This document shows, in pieces, positions 36,766 through 46,063 of a stretch of DNA of 64,000 bases. The stretch lies in NCBI RefSeq assembly GCF_023101685.1, contig NZ_CP082164.1:5208001-5272000 (forward strand), in the 5' to 3' direction. The translations under genes and the position numbers were made by a program. The first letter of the stretch is position 1. Every line of letters starts with the position of its first letter. The notes under the pieces were generated by a model. The model was given only the letters and a program-made list of their open reading frames with translations. It did not search any database and had not been told where the DNA came from. This DNA comes from Bradyrhizobium sp. 186. Lineage in GTDB: Bacteria; Pseudomonadota; Alphaproteobacteria; Rhizobiales; Xanthobacteraceae.

Positions 36766-37548
36766 ATGACGCAGCCTGCAAAGGTCACAGAACCCTCGAT
36801 GGAGGAGATTCTGGCCTCGATCCGGCGCATCATTGCCGACGACGAGGCCAAGCCACCGCCGGCCGATGCCGCGAAGCCAGCGCCTGCGCCCGCAGCGCCT
36901 GCACCAAAGCAGCAGGCGCAGGCGATGAACGACATCCCGCCATCGAAGGTTTCGCCGCCTGCGAAGCCCGCTGCCGAGAAACCTGCGCCACCGCCAGCTC
37001 CCAAGCCGGCGCCGCCTCCGGCCCCTGCGGCCGTCGAGTCCAACAACCAGGACGATATCGACGCGCTGCTGGCCGGCCTCGATGGGGCCACCGCCGCACC
37101 CGAGATGCGGGGGCCCGAACCGGAGCCGGAACCCGAAGCAGATGTTCTCGAGCTGACCGACGAGATGGCGGTCGAGGTTCCCGAGCCGACGCCGGCTCCG
37201 CCGCCGCCGAGCTTTCGCCGGGTCGAGCCGCGCGACGATCTCGAATTCGCCGAATCTGCGCCTCCACCCCGTCCCGCGCCGCCGCCGTCATACGTCCCGG
37301 TGGACTTCGATGCCCCGCCGTTGCCACCGCAGCAGCCGATCCTGGCGCAAACGACGGTCTCGGCGGTCGAATCCGCCTTCAACTCCCTGGCCCACACGGT
37401 GCTCAGCAGCAATGCGCGGACACTGGAGGACCTGGTCAAGGAGATGCTGCGCCCGATGCTCAAGTCCTGGCTCGACGACAACCTGCCGGGGCTCGTTGAA
37501 CGCATCGTGAAGGCCGAAATCGAGCGGGTCTCGCGCGGCGGCCGCTGA
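36766..37548 (+). CDS. popZ: PopZ-like polar organizing protein (DUF2497)
   Basis: A 260-residue protein with the three-part PopZ layout. The N-terminal helix EPSMEEILASIRRIIADDE binds clients. A long proline/alanine/glutamate-rich disordered centre spans residues about 35-195. The C-terminal oligomerisation region contains RTLEDLVKEMLRPMLKSWLD and ends in LVERIVKAEIERVSRGGR. PopZ forms a polymeric matrix at cell poles that anchors the ParB-origin complex and recruits polarity factors. ATG 36766 has GGAG six bases upstream. It sits directly before valS, the usual order in this group. The central region is longer than in Caulobacter PopZ (177 aa). Confidence 0.88.
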   Translation: MTQPAKVTEPSMEEILASIRRIIADDEAKPPPADAAKPAPAPAAPAPKQQAQAMNDIPPSKVSPPAKPAAEKPAPPPAPKPAPPPAPAAVESNNQDDIDALLAGLDGATAAPEMRGPEPEPEPEADVLELTDEMAVEVPEPTPAPPPPSFRRVEPRDDLEFAESAPPPRPAPPPSYVPVDFDAPPLPPQQPILAQTTVSAVESAFNSLAHTVLSSNARTLEDLVKEMLRPMLKSWLDDNLPGLVERIVKAEIERVSRGGR

Positions 37549-37690
37549 GGCGGGCCGCACGGCCCCGATAACGCCCCGCTTTCGCGCTCTGTTCGACCGG
37601 CTGACCGAGCCGGAAAGCCCGTTTCGTCGCCGAGCTTTCCGTTGACGTTTTCGTTGACTTGGACCCCGCGCGCGGCTTTCTACCAGCCCC

Positions 37691-40567
37691 ATGATCGAGA
37701 AAAATTACCAGCCCGCCGATATCGAATCCCGCATGTCCGTCGTCTGGGAGGACAGCCTTGCCTTCAAGGCCGGCCGCCCTGACCGCCGCGACGCCGTGCC
37801 TTTCACCATCGTGATCCCGCCGCCGAACGTGACGGGATCGCTGCATATGGGGCACGCCCTCAACAACACGCTCCAGGACATCCTGTGCCGGTTCGAGCGG
37901 ATGCGTGGCCGCGACGTGCTGTGGCAGCCCGGCACCGACCATGCCGGCATCGCCACCCAGATGGTGGTCGAGCGGCAGTTGATGGAACGCCAGCAGCCCG
38001 GCCGCCGCGAGATGGGCCGCGAGAAGTTTCTGGAGCGGGTCTGGCAGTGGAAGGCCGAGAGCGGCGACACCATCATCAACCAGCTCAAGCGGCTCGGCGC
38101 CTCCTGCGACTGGTCGCGCGAGCGCTTCACCATGGACGAGGGCCTGTCCAAGGCCGTCGTCAAGGTGTTCGTCGAGCTGCACCGCGACGGCCTGATCTAC
38201 AAGGACAAGCGGCTGGTGAACTGGGACACCAAGCTGCTTACCGCGATCTCCGATCTCGAGGTGCAGCAGACCGAGGTCAAGGGCAGCCTCTGGTATCTGC
38301 GCTATCCGATCGAGGGCAAGACGTTCAGCCCGGACGATCCCTCGAGCTTCATCGTCGTCGCCACCACGCGCCCGGAGACCATGCTCGGCGATACCGGCGT
38401 GGCGGTGCATCCCGACGACGAGCGCTATCAGAAGCTCGTCGGCAAGCACGTGATCCTGCCGCTGGTCGGCCGCAAGGTGCAGATCGTCGCCGATGACTAT
38501 TCCGATCCGGAAAAGGGCTCGGGTGCAGTCAAGGTGACCCCGGCGCATGACTTCAACGATTTCGAGGTCGGCAAGCGCCGCGGCCTGCGCCAGATCAGTG
38601 TGCTCGACAAGGAAGGTTGTCTGGATCTCCTCGATAACGAGGATTATCTGCGCGAGCTGCCGGAAGGCGCCTCGCAGTTTGCCGAAGAATTTCACAAGGT
38701 CGATCGCTTCGCCGCGCGCAAGCGCATCGTCGAGCGGCTGGAGACGTTTGGCTTCGTCGAGCGGATCGAACCGCACACCCACATGGTGCCGCATGGCGAC
38801 CGCTCCGGCACCGTGATCGAGCCCTATCTCACCGACCAATGGTATGTCGACGCCAGGACGCTGGCCAAGCCGGCGATCGCGGCGGTGCGCTCCGGCGAGA
38901 CCACCTTCGTGCCGAAGAACTGGGAAAAGACCTATTTCGAGTGGATGGAGAACATCCAACCCTGGTGCATCTCGCGCCAGCTCTGGTGGGGCCACCAGAT
39001 CCCGGCCTGGTACGGTCCGGACGGCAAGGTCTTCGTCGCCGAGACCGAGGAGGAGGCCGTCAGCCACGCACTCGGCTATTATGTCGAGCAGGAGGTGATC
39101 ACGGTCGAGCAGGGCCGCGAGATGGCGCTCGACCGCAACAAGCGTGAAGGCTTCATCACCCGCGACGAGGACGTGCTCGACACCTGGTTCTCCTCGGCAC
39201 TGTGGCCGTTCTCGACACTGGGCTGGCCTGACGATACGCCGGAGGTGCAGCGCTACTATCCGACCAATGCGCTGGTCACCGGCTTCGACATCATTTTCTT
39301 CTGGGTTGCCCGGATGATGATGATGGGCCTGCACTTCATGAAGGAAGTCCCGTTCTCGACGATCTACATCCACGCCCTCGTCCGCGACGAGAAGGGCGCC
39401 AAAATGTCGAAGTCGAAGGGCAACGTCATCGATCCCCTGCACCTGATCGACGAATACGGCGCGGACGCGCTGCGTTTCACGCTGGCCGCGATGGCGGCGC
39501 AGGGGCGCGACATCAAGCTCGCCACCAGCCGCGTCGAGGGCTATCGCAATTTCGCGACGAAACTCTGGAACGCCTGCCGGTTCGCCGAGATGAACCACTG
39601 CGCGGTGCCCGATGGCTTCGAGCCGGCGAAGGCAAAGGAGACGCTGAACCGCTGGATCGCGCATGAGAGCGCGCACACCACGCGCGAGGTGACGGAGGCG
39701 ATCGAAGCCTACCGTTTCAATGACGCCGCCGGTGCGATCTACCGCTTCGTCTGGAACGTCTATTGCGACTGGTATGTCGAGCTCGCAAAGCCCGTGCTGC
39801 TCGGCCCGGACGGACCAGCCAAGGCCGAAACCCGTGCCATGGTCGCCTGGGCCCGCGACGAGATTTTGAAACTTTTGCACCCCTTCATGCCCTTCCTCAC
39901 CGAGGAGCTGTGGGAGGTGACGGCCAAGCGCGACGGCCTGCTCGCGCTGGCGCCATGGCCGCTGAAGCCGGCCGGGCCGACGCCGGAGCAGCTTGCGATG
40001 CTTGCGGCGACGACGGGACCGACCGACCCGCTCGTCTCTCCGGCGTGGGTGCTCCCGATCTTCGACCATTCCGACTTCACGGATCCCAAGGCTGAAGCCG
40101 AGATCGGCTGGGTGATCGACCTCGTCACGCAGATCCGCTCGATCCGCGCCGAGATGAACATCCCGCCGGCGACGCTGACGGCACTGGTGCTCGCGGGCGC
40201 CTCGGCCGAGACGAAGGAGCGCGCGCCGCGCTGGACCGAAATCATCAAGCGCATGGCGCGGCTGTCGGACATCTCCTTCGTCGAGCGCGCGCCTGACGGG
40301 GCGGTTCAGCTCCTGGTGCGCGGCGAGGTCGCCGCGCTGCCGCTGAAGGGCGTGATCGATGTCGCCGCCGAGCGCGCGCGCCTCGACAAGGAGATCGCGA
40401 AGGCCGACGCCGACATCAAGCGCGCCGAATCCAAGCTGGCGAACGAGAAATTCGTCGCCAATGCGGCCGAAGAGGTCGTCGAGGAGGAACGCGAAAAGCG
40501 CGAGGCGGCGCTGGCGCGCAAGGCAAAGCTGCTGGAAGCGATCGAGCGGTTGAAGCAGGCGTCTTGA
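37691..40567 (+). CDS. valS: Valyl-tRNA synthetase
   Basis: A 958-residue class I aminoacyl-tRNA synthetase. The HIGH motif is LHMGHALNN (52-55) and KMSKS is at 571-575. The editing domain lies between them, with TTRPETMLGDTGVAVHP. An anticodon-binding domain follows, and a C-terminal coiled coil (about 895-958) is typical of ValS. Length is normal. It charges tRNA-Val with valine. It follows the popZ-like gene by 142 bp. Confidence 0.97.
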   Translation: MIEKNYQPADIESRMSVVWEDSLAFKAGRPDRRDAVPFTIVIPPPNVTGSLHMGHALNNTLQDILCRFERMRGRDVLWQPGTDHAGIATQMVVERQLMERQQPGRREMGREKFLERVWQWKAESGDTIINQLKRLGASCDWSRERFTMDEGLSKAVVKVFVELHRDGLIYKDKRLVNWDTKLLTAISDLEVQQTEVKGSLWYLRYPIEGKTFSPDDPSSFIVVATTRPETMLGDTGVAVHPDDERYQKLVGKHVILPLVGRKVQIVADDYSDPEKGSGAVKVTPAHDFNDFEVGKRRGLRQISVLDKEGCLDLLDNEDYLRELPEGASQFAEEFHKVDRFAARKRIVERLETFGFVERIEPHTHMVPHGDRSGTVIEPYLTDQWYVDARTLAKPAIAAVRSGETTFVPKNWEKTYFEWMENIQPWCISRQLWWGHQIPAWYGPDGKVFVAETEEEAVSHALGYYVEQEVITVEQGREMALDRNKREGFITRDEDVLDTWFSSALWPFSTLGWPDDTPEVQRYYPTNALVTGFDIIFFWVARMMMMGLHFMKEVPFSTIYIHALVRDEKGAKMSKSKGNVIDPLHLIDEYGADALRFTLAAMAAQGRDIKLATSRVEGYRNFATKLWNACRFAEMNHCAVPDGFEPAKAKETLNRWIAHESAHTTREVTEAIEAYRFNDAAGAIYRFVWNVYCDWYVELAKPVLLGPDGPAKAETRAMVAWARDEILKLLHPFMPFLTEELWEVTAKRDGLLALAPWPLKPAGPTPEQLAMLAATTGPTDPLVSPAWVLPIFDHSDFTDPKAEAEIGWVIDLVTQIRSIRAEMNIPPATLTALVLAGASAETKERAPRWTEIIKRMARLSDISFVERAPDGAVQLLVRGEVAALPLKGVIDVAAERARLDKEIAKADADIKRAESKLANEKFVANAAEEVVEEEREKREAALARKAKLLEAIERLKQAS

Positions 40568-40574
40568 GGTGACT

Positions 40575-40675
40575 GTCATTCCGGGGCGCGTCGAAGACGC
40601 GAGCCCGGAATCTCGAGATTTTCAGGTGCGCAATGGTGCACCGTAGTTCGGCTCTACGAGCCGCCCCGAAATGAC
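40575..40675. repeat. Palindromic intergenic repeat element (101 bp)
   Basis: The ends GTCATTCCGGGGCG (40575-40588) and CGCCCCGAAATGAC (40662-40675) are inverted copies matching at 13 of 14 positions. The interior holds further short palindromes. I recognise this as a REP-like sequence found many times between genes in Bradyrhizobium. It fills the gap between the convergent valS and glycosylase genes and may act as a two-way terminator. Confidence 0.75.
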
Positions 40676-40677
40676 GC

Positions 40678-41292
40678 TCACTTCGGAAACGGTTTGCTCA
40701 AAAACTTCGAGCCCTGGACGCCATAGCGCCAGGGCAGCTCCACCGCCTTGGTGAGGCCGATCCGGATGCCGGTTGCCACCTCCACGTCGTCGGTCCGCGC
40801 ATGAAGCGCGATCGGGGGCCGGTCCAGCGGCAGGGCGTTATGCGCGATGGTGATGCCGAGCGCTTCTGTCAGCTTGCCCGGGCCCGAGCACAGCGCGTGC
40901 ACGTCGACCGCATGGCGGCGGCGGCGCATCGCGGCGATGCCATGGGTCGGCTGCAGCGCGCGGATCAGGACGGCGCTGGCCGAGCCTTCCTCCTCGCAGA
41001 CGAAGTTCACGCACCAGTGGATGCCGTAGGAGCGGTAGACATAGGCGAACCCGGGCGGGCCGAACATCACCTGGTTCCGCGGCGTCGACCCGCGATAGGA
41101 GTGCGCCGCCGGCTCGGTATGATGATAGGCCTCGACCTCGACGATGATCCCACCGACATCGTCGACCAGCATGGTCGCGCCGATCAGGTCGGGAGCGACC
41201 TCATGGACGCTGCGCGCGAAAAAGGCACGTTTGAGCACCTTGCCGAGGCGCGGTGTGGAGACGTTCAATCTTGATGCTTTTCTTGGAGCCAT
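40678..41292 (-). CDS. DNA-3-methyladenine glycosylase (AAG/MPG type)
   Basis: A 204-residue base-excision repair enzyme that removes alkylated purines. The catalytic segment is [20 protein letters not shown], matching the E-x-E-AY...H pattern of AAG. Also visible are [20 protein letters not shown] and [14 protein letters not shown]. Length is normal for the bacterial family. It stands alone on the minus strand between valS and lipA. Confidence 0.92.
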   Translation of the reverse strand: MAPRKASRLNVSTPRLGKVLKRAFFARSVHEVAPDLIGATMLVDDVGGIIVEVEAYHHTEPAAHSYRGSTPRNQVMFGPPGFAYVYRSYGIHWCVNFVCEEEGSASAVLIRALQPTHGIAAMRRRRHAVDVHALCSGPGKLTEALGITIAHNALPLDRPPIALHARTDDVEVATGIRIGLTKAVELPWRYGVQGSKFLSKPFPK

Positions 41293-41422
41293 TCGAGGTG
41301 AGAATCGCCGGAGAACGGAGCAGGATATTCCCCATATCTGCCATGTCCCCTGAAGCAGGGCGAGCCGGGTTGCGATGCCCGGCGAGACCGACTAGGTAGG
41401 ACCTGAACGGACCGGACACCCC

Positions 41423-42379
41423 ATGGTCGTTATTGTCGATACCATCTCGAACCCGTTGCGCCCGCGCCACCCCGAAAAGGTGAACCGGCCCGATTCCGCT
41501 TCGCCGCCGAAGCCGGACTGGATCCGCGTGCGGGCGCCCAACACCCGCGGCTATGCCGACACCCGCAACATCGTGCGCGCCAACGGCCTGCACACGGTGT
41601 GCGAGGAGGCGGGCTGCCCGAACATTGGCGAGTGCTGGGACAAGAAACACGCGACCTTCATGATCATGGGGGACACCTGCACCCGCGCCTGCGCGTTCTG
41701 CAACGTCAAGACCGGCATGCCCAATGCGCTGGACGCGGCTGAGCCGCAGAACGTCGCCGAGGCCGTGGCCAAGCTGGGGCTGGCGCATGTGGTCATCACG
41801 TCCGTCGACCGCGATGATCTTGCCGATGGCGGCGCCGAACATTTTGCCCAGACCATCCGTGCGATCCGGGCCGCGTGCCCCACGACCACGATCGAGATCC
41901 TGACGCCCGACTTCCTGCGCAAGGACGGAGCGCTGGAGGTCGTCGTCGCGGCGAAGCCCGACGTCTTCAACCACAATCTCGAGACCGTGCCGTCGCGCTA
42001 TCTCACCGTGCGGCCCGGCGCGCGCTACTTCCATTCGATCCGCCTGTTGCAGCGGGTCAAGGAGCTCGATCCCGCCATCTTCACCAAGTCCGGCATCATG
42101 GTCGGCCTCGGCGAGGAACGTCACGAGGTGCAGCAGGTGATGGACGATCTGCGCTCGGGAGACGTCGACTTCCTGACCATCGGCCAGTATCTCCAGCCGA
42201 CGCGCAAGCACCACGCCGTGATGCGCTATGTGCCGCCGGACGAGTTCGCGTCCTACGAGAAGGTCGCCTACACCAAGGGTTTCCTGATGGTGTCGGCGAG
42301 CCCGCTCACCCGTTCGTCGCATCATGCCGGCGAGGACTTTGCGAGACTAAAGGCCGCGCGGGCCGCGCACGCCCGCTGA
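41423..42379 (+). CDS. lipA: Lipoyl synthase
   Basis: A 318-residue radical SAM enzyme that inserts two sulfurs into octanoyl groups on E2 and H proteins. The auxiliary cluster cysteines are C60, C65 and C71 in [12 protein letters not shown]. The SAM cluster cysteines are C86, C90 and C93 in CTRACAFC. The C-terminal RSSHHAG serine ligand motif is present. It is followed after 6 bp by the RatA/COQ10-like gene, the usual order in alphaproteobacteria. Confidence 0.96.
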   Translation: MVVIVDTISNPLRPRHPEKVNRPDSASPPKPDWIRVRAPNTRGYADTRNIVRANGLHTVCEEAGCPNIGECWDKKHATFMIMGDTCTRACAFCNVKTGMPNALDAAEPQNVAEAVAKLGLAHVVITSVDRDDLADGGAEHFAQTIRAIRAACPTTTIEILTPDFLRKDGALEVVVAAKPDVFNHNLETVPSRYLTVRPGARYFHSIRLLQRVKELDPAIFTKSGIMVGLGEERHEVQQVMDDLRSGDVDFLTIGQYLQPTRKHHAVMRYVPPDEFASYEKVAYTKGFLMVSASPLTRSSHHAGEDFARLKAARAAHAR

Positions 42380-42385
42380 ACCGCT

Positions 42386-42856
42386 ATGCCCAAATTTTCG
42401 AGCAAGCGCCGTGTCAATCATAGCGCGTCCGAGATGTTTGATCTGGTCGCCGACGTCGAGCGCTACCCGGAATTCGTGCCGCTGTGCAGCGCGCTGAAGG
42501 TCCGTCAGCGGGTGGCGAAACCCGACGGCACCGAGGTGCTCGTCGCCGACATGACGGTGTCGTTCAAGCTGGTCAAGGAATCCTTCACCAGCCGGGTGAC
42601 GCTCGATCGCGCCAATCTGAAGATCCTGGTCGAATATCTGCAAGGCCCGTTCAGCAATCTTGAAAACCGCTGGACCTTCGAGCCCAAGGGCGATGATGTC
42701 TGCGACGTCGGCTTCTTCCTCGCCTATGAGTTCAAGAGCCGCATGCTGGCGCTGCTGATGGGATCGATGTTCGACGCCGCGTTTGCACGTTTCTCAATCG
42801 CGTTCGAAAAACGCGCGGATGCGGTCTACGGCCGGCCGAAGCTTATGTCGTCCTGA
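42386..42856 (+). CDS. RatA/COQ10-like START domain protein (ubiquinone-binding)
   Basis: A 156-residue START/polyketide-cyclase fold protein. The start MPKFSSKRRVNHSASEMFDL and VADVERYPEFVPLC are characteristic of the COQ10/RatA family. Members bind ubiquinone and support respiration; the toxin label for E. coli RatA is not a safe guide here. It is coupled to lipA with a 6-bp gap and probably co-transcribed. Confidence 0.88.
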   Translation: MPKFSSKRRVNHSASEMFDLVADVERYPEFVPLCSALKVRQRVAKPDGTEVLVADMTVSFKLVKESFTSRVTLDRANLKILVEYLQGPFSNLENRWTFEPKGDDVCDVGFFLAYEFKSRMLALLMGSMFDAAFARFSIAFEKRADAVYGRPKLMSS

Positions 42857-43041
42857 CTGACTTACGGGGCACGATGTCCCACCCGACATAGTGTTGAGCC
42901 AGCGAGAGGGCACCGGCGTCGAGCAATGTCAGCACGCCCAGCCTGTCGAGCAGATGAAGGATCCAGGTCTTCTGGCGTTTTCGTGTCGTCGCCCGGACGC
43001 TATCATGGCCGACCGAGCCGGTTGGAGGAGCAGTTCTCGCA

Positions 43042-44307
43042 ATGCGCGTGTTGACGACGAACTGCGCTCTTCGCGGCCGGTCCGGCTCCGAGATCGTGAC
43101 CATCGATCTGGCCTCGGGTCTTCGACAGCGTGGCCACGAGGTTGCGGTCTTCGCCCCGCTGCTCGGCCCGAGTGCCGAGTTCCTACGTCTTCGCGGCATC
43201 ACCGTGACCGATCGGCCCGAAGATGTCCCGTGGACGCCGGATGTGATCCACGGCCACCATAATCATGTTCTCGCTAGCGCCTTGGCCCATTTCAGAGACA
43301 GCCCCGGCCTGTTCGTGTGCCATTCCGCGGCTTATTGGTTCGACGGCCCGCCGCGCCTGCCACGTGTGAAACGGATATGCGCGGTCGACGAAGCCTGCCG
43401 TGCCCGCGTGGTTGCGGAGACCGGATGTCCGAGTGACGAGATCGCGCTGCTGACCAATGCGGTCGACACCGAGCTGTTCGGGCCGCGCGGCCCGCTTCCC
43501 GCCCAACCCGCGCGGGCCCTGCTGCTGGCCAAGAATACCGCGCATGTCGCGGCAGTTCGCGAGGCCGCGCGACAATCGGGCCTTGCGCTGGACGAGATCG
43601 GCACCGCCTTCGGACGAGAGGTCGATGATCTGCACGTGCAGCTCAGGAATTACGACCTGGTCTTCGCGACGGCGCGCATGGCGCTCGAGGCGATGGCCGT
43701 TGGTTGCGCGGTCGTGGTCGTGGATGGCCGAGGCCTTGCGGGGCTCGCGACCGCGGCCACCGTGGACGAGTGGCGGAACAGGAATTTTGGCGTGAGCCTG
43801 TTGACGCGGCCTCTGAGCGCGGAAGGGATCGCCGCCGAAATCGCAGCTTACGACGCAGCTGACGCGACGAGGGTGTCGCAACGGATCCGCGAGGTCGCAA
43901 CGTTGCCAGCCTATCTCGATCGCGTCGAGGCCTTGCACCGGGAGGTTGCCGGTGCGCGGCGTCTCGTCGACCCCGCGGAGGATCTCCGCGCCACCGGCAT
44001 CTTCATGGCGCAATGGCTGCGGCGCCTCGGCGAAGGTACGATCCCCGAAAATTTCGATACGCTCCTGGCGGCGAACAAGTTCGCGGCCGAGCACCGCGTT
44101 GTCGTCGACGAAAATGCCTCCCTTCGCGAACAGAGGACTGCACTCCAGCGTGATCTGGACGGTTCGGCCGCACGGGTGGCCGCAATGGAGGTCGAACTCG
44201 CGACGATTCGCCGGAAAGGCACGCTTGCCGAAATCCTTCGATCCCCACTTGCCGCGCTACGCGATCAAACTGCGGCTTGGCGCCAGCGCCTGTTCAGCCG
44301 TAAATAG
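43042..44307 (+). CDS. GT-B fold glycosyltransferase-like protein
   Basis: A 421-residue soluble protein. The N-terminus (MRVLTTNCALRGRSGSEIVT) and VIHGHHNHVLASALAH are typical of the acceptor-binding domain of family 4 glycosyltransferases. LLTNAVDTELFGP marks the domain boundary, and ARMALEAMAVGCAVVVVDGR is the donor-site E-x7-E-like region. The last 70 residues form a probable coiled coil (VDENASLREQRTALQRDLDG). The donor domain is shorter than usual. It starts an accessory stretch inserted between the ratA-like gene and cinA, followed by an acyltransferase, suggesting surface glycan work. Confidence 0.75.
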   Translation: MRVLTTNCALRGRSGSEIVTIDLASGLRQRGHEVAVFAPLLGPSAEFLRLRGITVTDRPEDVPWTPDVIHGHHNHVLASALAHFRDSPGLFVCHSAAYWFDGPPRLPRVKRICAVDEACRARVVAETGCPSDEIALLTNAVDTELFGPRGPLPAQPARALLLAKNTAHVAAVREAARQSGLALDEIGTAFGREVDDLHVQLRNYDLVFATARMALEAMAVGCAVVVVDGRGLAGLATAATVDEWRNRNFGVSLLTRPLSAEGIAAEIAAYDAADATRVSQRIREVATLPAYLDRVEALHREVAGARRLVDPAEDLRATGIFMAQWLRRLGEGTIPENFDTLLAANKFAAEHRVVVDENASLREQRTALQRDLDGSAARVAAMEVELATIRRKGTLAEILRSPLAALRDQTAAWRQRLFSRK

Positions 44308-44348
44308 ACCGCTCAACTGCGCAGGCCGAAAGGTCAGAAAGGATCAAA

Positions 44349-44837
44349 ATGTCGTCGATGCAGGGGCAGCATTGCGTTATTGCCGACGATGCGCAGATCG
44401 GTGAGGGAACCCGCGTCGGCAATTTCGTTCTTATCCGCGACAAGACGATCATCGGACGGGGCTGCGTGATCGGGTCCTATCTCGACATCGAGGGTGAGGT
44501 ACGTATCGGCGACTATGTATCGCTTCAGAGCCGCTGCTACATCACGCGCGGCGTGATCATCGAGGACGAGGTGTTTTGCGGGCCTGGCGTGCTCACCATG
44601 AACGACAGGCGCATCACCCACCGGCGGCCATCGATGAGATTCACGCGTGCTGCGCCGCGCATCCTGCGTGCCGCACGGGTCGGCGGCGGCAGCGTGCTAT
44701 GTCCCGGCATAACGATCGGCGAAAATGCACTTGTCGGCGCCGGCTCCGTTGTGACTCGCGATGTGCCCGACCGCACCATCGTCGCAGGCAACCCCGCAGT
44801 CTCGATCGGACGCGTGCCGGATGATGAAGTCATCTAG
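44349..44837 (+). CDS. Hexapeptide-repeat (LbetaH) acetyltransferase
   Basis: A 162-residue left-handed beta-helix protein. The repeats run through IGEGTRVGNFVLIRDKTIIG and VGGGSVLCPGITIGENALVG to VTRDVPDRTIVAGNPA, the standard end of WbbJ/FdtC/WbpD-type enzymes. These acetylate amino sugars in O-antigen precursors using acetyl-CoA. The likely catalytic region is near TMNDRRITHRRP. It lies 41 bp after the glycosyltransferase gene and is probably in the same operon. Confidence 0.83.
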   Translation: MSSMQGQHCVIADDAQIGEGTRVGNFVLIRDKTIIGRGCVIGSYLDIEGEVRIGDYVSLQSRCYITRGVIIEDEVFCGPGVLTMNDRRITHRRPSMRFTRAAPRILRAARVGGGSVLCPGITIGENALVGAGSVVTRDVPDRTIVAGNPAVSIGRVPDDEVI

Positions 44838-44941
44838 CTGGACGTCCGCCGGCTGCGAGGCGTAACAGGCGGCAGGCGTCGCACGGCGCGATCCCCCGCA
44901 TCGGCGCGCCATAGATGACATGTTGGGTTTCGGCAGTTTGA

Positions 44942-45205
44942 CGACAAACGGCGACATCACAGCGTCTGGGCGAAGAAGACCTCAGGAGGCTCAGAACACT
45001 CGCAGGCACCAAGCCGATTACGATGATCGCGAAAGAACTCGGCCGGACCACAGGCACTGTGCTTGCGAAGGCGATCGAGCAAAAAACTCCCTGTCATGTA
45101 TCGGACCGAGCGAACGACGCAATGATGGGGCTGCGTCAGTTCCCGCCGGGTCCAATCAGGGTTTCATTGTTTCTGCCACTGTGCGATCCGCCAGCAGGCG
45201 TTTGA
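44942..45205 (+). pseudogene. Decayed small HTH (SANT/GcrA-like motif) gene
   Basis: An open frame without a proper start codon reads GEEDLRRLRTLAGTKPITMI from 44969 and continues AKELGRTTGTVLAKAIEQ. This is the W-x-EED...LR-LA...IA-x-LGRT-x-x-AV pattern of small Myb/SANT-like DNA-binding proteins. The expected Trp and the N-terminus are missing (a TGA precedes at 44939), and the C-terminus diverges after 45110. It is best read as a relic. It lies in the 440-bp gap before the MscS gene; the rest of that gap shows nothing else. Confidence 0.45.
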
Positions 45206-45277
45206 CGATTGTTGGCGGAAAGGGGATCATTTTCCGCGCTTGCGAGTTCTCAACCGACCGTCCGGGTTGGAGCCTCC

Positions 45278-46057
45278 ATGACCATCAATTTCGACACGCT
45301 GCAAGCTTCTCTCGTGCTGTATGGGCTGAATGCGCTCTACGCCATTCTGCTGCTCGCCGTCGGCTGGTATCTGTCCGGCGCGATGCAGCGTTTCGTCACG
45401 CGCGCACTCAACGTCACGCACCGGGTCGATCCGCTCGTGACCTTGTTCGTCGCCAGTGTTACGCGCTACGGCGTGCTGGCGATCGTTGGCATCGCCGTGC
45501 TTCAGCTCTTCGGTATCCAGACCGCGAGCCTCGTCGCGGTGCTGGGCGCAACATCGCTCGCCATTGGTCTGGCGTTGCAGGGCACGCTCTCCAATCTCGC
45601 CGCCGGCGTGATGCTGCTGTTGTTTCGTCCCTTCCACATCGGCGATGACGTCGAGGTCGCCGGCAAGGCGGGGAAGGTGAGATCCCTGACGCTGTTCATG
45701 ACCGAGCTGGTCGCACCCGACAACACGCAGATCCTGCTGCCGAATGGACAGGTATGGGGCGCCCCCATCATCAACCACAGCACCTATCCCAGCACGGGCG
45801 AGGTCAAGGTGACGTTTCCGGCCAGGGCAGGCGAGGCCAACGCGCTGGCTGATCATATATTGAAAGAGCTGCGTGAGGATCCCAGGATTGACGACCGGAC
45901 CGAGCCGGCAGTCCGCGTCTCCAAGGTCATCGATGCCGCCAATCCCGCAGCGCCCGTCGTGGAATTGACGGTTAGTGCAAAGGTGAAGCCGTTAGATGCC
46001 GATGCCGTCAGGCAGCGCGTGCTCGATCACGCCAGCGCGCTGCTGGCGGCAGCGTGA
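45278..46057 (+). CDS. Mechanosensitive channel MscS family protein
   Basis: A 259-residue small-conductance mechanosensitive channel. It has three membrane helices; the pore helix and following beta domain read VAVLGATSLAIGLALQGTLS and FRPFHIGDDVEVAGKAGKV, both family signatures. The soluble domain with LLPNGQVWGAPIINHSTY follows. Length is close to E. coli MscS (286). It opens under osmotic down-shock to release solutes. ATG 45278 gives the expected short N-terminus. It is the last gene of the accessory stretch. Confidence 0.9.
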   Translation: MTINFDTLQASLVLYGLNALYAILLLAVGWYLSGAMQRFVTRALNVTHRVDPLVTLFVASVTRYGVLAIVGIAVLQLFGIQTASLVAVLGATSLAIGLALQGTLSNLAAGVMLLLFRPFHIGDDVEVAGKAGKVRSLTLFMTELVAPDNTQILLPNGQVWGAPIINHSTYPSTGEVKVTFPARAGEANALADHILKELREDPRIDDRTEPAVRVSKVIDAANPAAPVVELTVSAKVKPLDADAVRQRVLDHASALLAAA

Positions 46058-46063
46058 GGCGCC

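Noticed and set aside
37460..40579. A 1039-codon open frame on the minus strand opposite valS
   Set aside because: It mirrors valS almost exactly, has no recognisable domain and is Arg/His/Asp-rich, as expected of an antisense frame in GC-rich DNA.
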